Shown: piece after piece, positions 6,294 through 7,987 of the stretch
Position numbering within the stretch: position 1 is the first letter of the stretch
How the letters are laid out: the number at the start of each line of letters is the position of its first letter
Origin: Chloroflexota bacterium
Lineage (GTDB): Bacteria; Chloroflexota; Anaerolineae; CG2-30-64-16
Assembly: GCA_029555885.1 (NCBI GenBank)
Contig: JAKPQT010000746.1
Span: 1 to 7,987 of the forward strand
Direction: 5' to 3'
DNA length: 7,987 nucleotides
Position numbers and translations under genes: made by a program
Notes under the pieces: generated by a model
Told to the model about the DNA's origin: nothing
The model's input: only the letters and a program-made list of their open reading frames with translations
Database searches by the model: none

Positions 6294-7487
6294 ATGCGAG
6301 TGCTGTTCTGCACCACGGGAGGCCTGGGGCACCTGTTGCCGCTGCGGCCGCTCGCCCAGGCGCTGCGCCGCCTGGGGCATGAGGTGGCCTGGGTGACGGC
6401 GCCCGATGCCTGCCCGGCGCTGCAGGGCGACGGCTTCGACCTATTCGCGGCCGGCCCCACCTTCGGGGCGAGCCGGGGCGAGTTCCGAACGGCACATGCC
6501 GGCGCAGCGGGACTCACCGGAGAGTCCTTGTCGGCGTACACCTTTCCGCGGCTCTTCGGCGCGGTGCTCGGGCCGGCAATGCTGGAGGGCGTCGAACGGG
6601 CCGCCCGCACCTGGCGGCCCGACTTCGTGGTGGGCGAGCCCGCGGCGCTGGCCGTGCCGCTGGTCTGCCGGCAGTTGGGGCTGCGCCATGCAACCCACGG
6701 CTACGGCCTGCGGCCGCCGCGCGAATACGTCGAGGAGGCGATGAACTTCTTCGGGCCTTACTGGCGAGCGCGTGGGCTGGACGTGCCCGCTGACGGGGGG
6801 CTGCATCGCCACCTGGACTTAGACATCGCGCCAGCCAGCCTCCAAACTTCCTCCGGACCGAAGGACGGTCACACTTTCCGTTTCAGTGCCTACCGCCCGG
6901 CAACGACGTTGCCCTCCGCGCTGCCCGCCGAATTGCAGGCAGCACTGCAGCAGACGCCGGCGCCGCGACCCCGGATCTACGTGACCTTCGGCACCGTGTT
7001 CAACCGCAGCCCGGCGCTCCTCGTCGCTGCCCGTGCCGCGGCCCTGCTCGGCGGGACGGTCGTCGTCACGGTGGGCCCGGATGGCGACCTGCCCGGCCTG
7101 GCGCAGCTCGGCGCGCATGTGCACGTGCATCGCTTCGTCGATCAGGGCGCCCTGTTGCCGTACTGCGATGCGGTGGTCTCGCACGGCGGTGCAGGCGCCA
7201 TGCTCGGTGCGGCAACCCACGGACTGCCGCATCTGGTGCTGCCGCAGGCGGCGGATCACTTTCGCAATGCGCGCGCCCTTTCGCGGGTGAGTGCGGGCAG
7301 TTCCGTCGATTTGGAGCGTCAGTCCGTGGAGGCGGTGAGCACGGAGCTGTCGAAGCTGTTGACAGATGGCGCGATGAGCGTGGGAGCTACCTTGCTCGCC
7401 CGGGAGATGGCTGCCATGCACGATGCAGCGGCGGCGGCCCGCATGCTGGAGCGCTGGCATTCGTGCACACCTCTGGTATCGGGCTAG
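6294..7487 (+). CDS. GT1-family (UGT/MGT-like) glycosyltransferase
   Basis: A 397-residue GT-B glycosyltransferase. The N-terminal Rossmann domain opens with MRVLFCTTGGLGHLLPL and supplies the conserved His13 expected to act as catalytic base. The linker ends near 225. The C-terminal donor-binding domain contains YVTFGTVFNRSP at 229-240 and SHGGAGAMLGAATHG at 296-310. It ends with PQAADHFRNA at 317-326, where Q318, D321 and N325 match the nucleotide-sugar pocket. These are typical of bacterial macrolide/flavonoid-type UDP- or dTDP-sugar glycosyltransferases that decorate small molecules; the acceptor is unknown. ATG 6294 was chosen because it begins the canonical first strand. The frame is open far upstream, but that part overlaps the receptor gene out of phase and is not protein-like. 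The ribosome binding site is weak, so translation may be coupled to the receptor gene 17 bases before. Placement after a Bug receptor is unusual. Confidence 0.9.
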   Translation: MRVLFCTTGGLGHLLPLRPLAQALRRLGHEVAWVTAPDACPALQGDGFDLFAAGPTFGASRGEFRTAHAGAAGLTGESLSAYTFPRLFGAVLGPAMLEGVERAARTWRPDFVVGEPAALAVPLVCRQLGLRHATHGYGLRPPREYVEEAMNFFGPYWRARGLDVPADGGLHRHLDLDIAPASLQTSSGPKDGHTFRFSAYRPATTLPSALPAELQAALQQTPAPRPRIYVTFGTVFNRSPALLVAARAAALLGGTVVVTVGPDGDLPGLAQLGAHVHVHRFVDQGALLPYCDAVVSHGGAGAMLGAATHGLPHLVLPQAADHFRNARALSRVSAGSSVDLERQSVEAVSTELSKLLTDGAMSVGATLLAREMAAMHDAAAAARMLERWHSCTPLVSG

Positions 7488-7710
7488 ACAGACCGCTTCT
7501 CGCCGCAAGGGTTGTCGGCTTTGGGCCGTTCAGCGCCGACCATCGGCCCTGACATTTAGGCAGCGGTGCGACTTGAAGCGGACGGCCAAAGGCTGTCTTC
7601 CCGACCACCGACTACCGCGACGCACTTCTTGATCCAAGACTCTCACCACTGGTGAGAGCCTTGCTAAGGCACCGGGCAATAGTCGGCCTCCTCTCCGTCG
7701 GCCGCAGGTC
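7488..7710. other. Convergent intergenic spacer, no gene recognised
   Basis: These 223 bases lie between the glycosyltransferase gene and the end of dnaE2, which converge. Short open frames here lack coding character. The only clear structure is the palindrome at 7640-7658. A second, weaker inverted repeat (GGGCCG at 7523-7528 with CGGCCC at 7544-7549, 15-base loop) could fold but has no T-run. Confidence 0.5.
7640..7658. terminator. Possible bidirectional hairpin (19-bp palindrome)
   Basis: CTCTCACC and GGTGAGAG form a perfect eight-base stem around ACT, midway between two converging genes. That is where a shared transcription stop is expected. Neither side has the T-run of a canonical intrinsic terminator, so it could instead be a protein binding site. 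The symmetry is certain; the role is a guess. Confidence 0.35.
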
Positions 7711-7987
7711 CTAGTGAAAATCTCTACTACTCGTTGCAAGCCCACCCAGCAGCGCCGTCAGATCCTCGACATGCCCGGCGATGAGGTTGCGCACGTCGCC
7801 ATCGCGCTGCCAGGTGCCCTTCACCGCCATCAGCTTTGAACGCAGGAGCGGCCCGCGCAGCTGCGCCTTGAGCTTGGGCCACACGATCACCTGCACGCTG
7901 CCGGTCTCGTCCTCCAGCGACACGAACATCACGCCCTTGGCGGTCTCAGGCTGCTGCCGCACCGTCACGATGCCGCAGGCCCGCGCC
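7711..7987 (-). CDS. dnaE2: Error-prone DNA polymerase DnaE2/ImuC, C-terminal end (partial, enters from the right edge)
   Basis: The last 90 or so residues of DnaE2, the PHP-family polymerase alpha homologue that works with ImuA and ImuB in SOS translesion synthesis. On the minus strand the frame enters from the right edge and is open without needing a local start. It reads ACGIVTVRQQPETAKGVMF, then VSLEDETGSVQVIVWPKL, the C-terminal OB-fold. The protein then continues through LMAVKGTWQRDGDVRNLIAGHVEDLTALLGG to the family's characteristic C-terminus SRDFH before TAG at 7711-7713. The 3' end therefore looks intact. The catalytic domains and any LexA-controlled promoter lie outside the window. 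The stretch at 7888-7958 recurs in degraded form, same orientation, at 1820-1890. Identity as DnaE2 rather than the replicative DnaE1 rests on the RQQPETAKG, VIVWPK and SRDFH signatures. Confidence 0.9.
   Translation of the reverse strand, partial: ARACGIVTVRQQPETAKGVMFVSLEDETGSVQVIVWPKLKAQLRGPLLRSKLMAVKGTWQRDGDVRNLIAGHVEDLTALLGGLATSSRDFH

Overview
The window looks like chromosomal DNA of a high-GC beta-proteobacterium, most likely Burkholderiales. This is inferred from a Bug-type (TctC) periplasmic receptor with no tctA/tctB beside it, a Tsr-like chemoreceptor of the kind these bacteria carry in many copies, the C-terminus of a DnaE2/ImuC error-prone polymerase, and strong G/C preference at third codon positions. 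No tRNA, rRNA, CRISPR array or intact transposase was found.

Layout. (1) 1-1713, minus strand: a two-gene unit. A HipA-family (HipA_2-like) kinase-fold protein overlaps by 4 nt (GTGA) an uncharacterised partner gene that runs off the left edge. (2) 1714-2008: a non-coding divergent region holding a decayed 3' fragment of a dnaE2-type gene, minus strand. (3) 2009-3670, plus strand: a methyl-accepting chemotaxis protein (Cache sensor, HAMP, MA signalling domain) interrupted by one in-frame TAG at 2723-2725, inside the second membrane helix. (4) 3671-3816: a short convergent spacer. (5) 3817-7487: a LysR-type regulator (minus) and a divergent three-gene unit (plus). That unit holds a small three-helix membrane protein with a PQ-loop/SemiSWEET-like pattern, a Bug-family solute receptor and a GT1-family glycosyltransferase. 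A near-perfect 23-bp palindrome in the lysR upstream region is a good operator candidate. (6) 7488-7710: spacer with a 19-bp palindrome. (7) 7711-7987, minus strand: the 3' end of an intact-looking dnaE2, entering from the right.

How the parts fit. LysR regulators commonly control the divergent neighbour, so the regulator probably governs the membrane protein/receptor/glycosyltransferase unit in response to an unknown small molecule. The MCP is probably a recent pseudogene or a split receptor. The same stretch of the dnaE2 3' end occurs twice in the same orientation (1820-1890, degraded; 7888-7958, intact). The chemoreceptor and LysR/Bug/glycosyltransferase block is therefore bracketed by dnaE2 ends, suggesting insertion or duplication next to dnaE2. 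The HipA-like pair, just outside the degraded copy, is the least explained part of the window.
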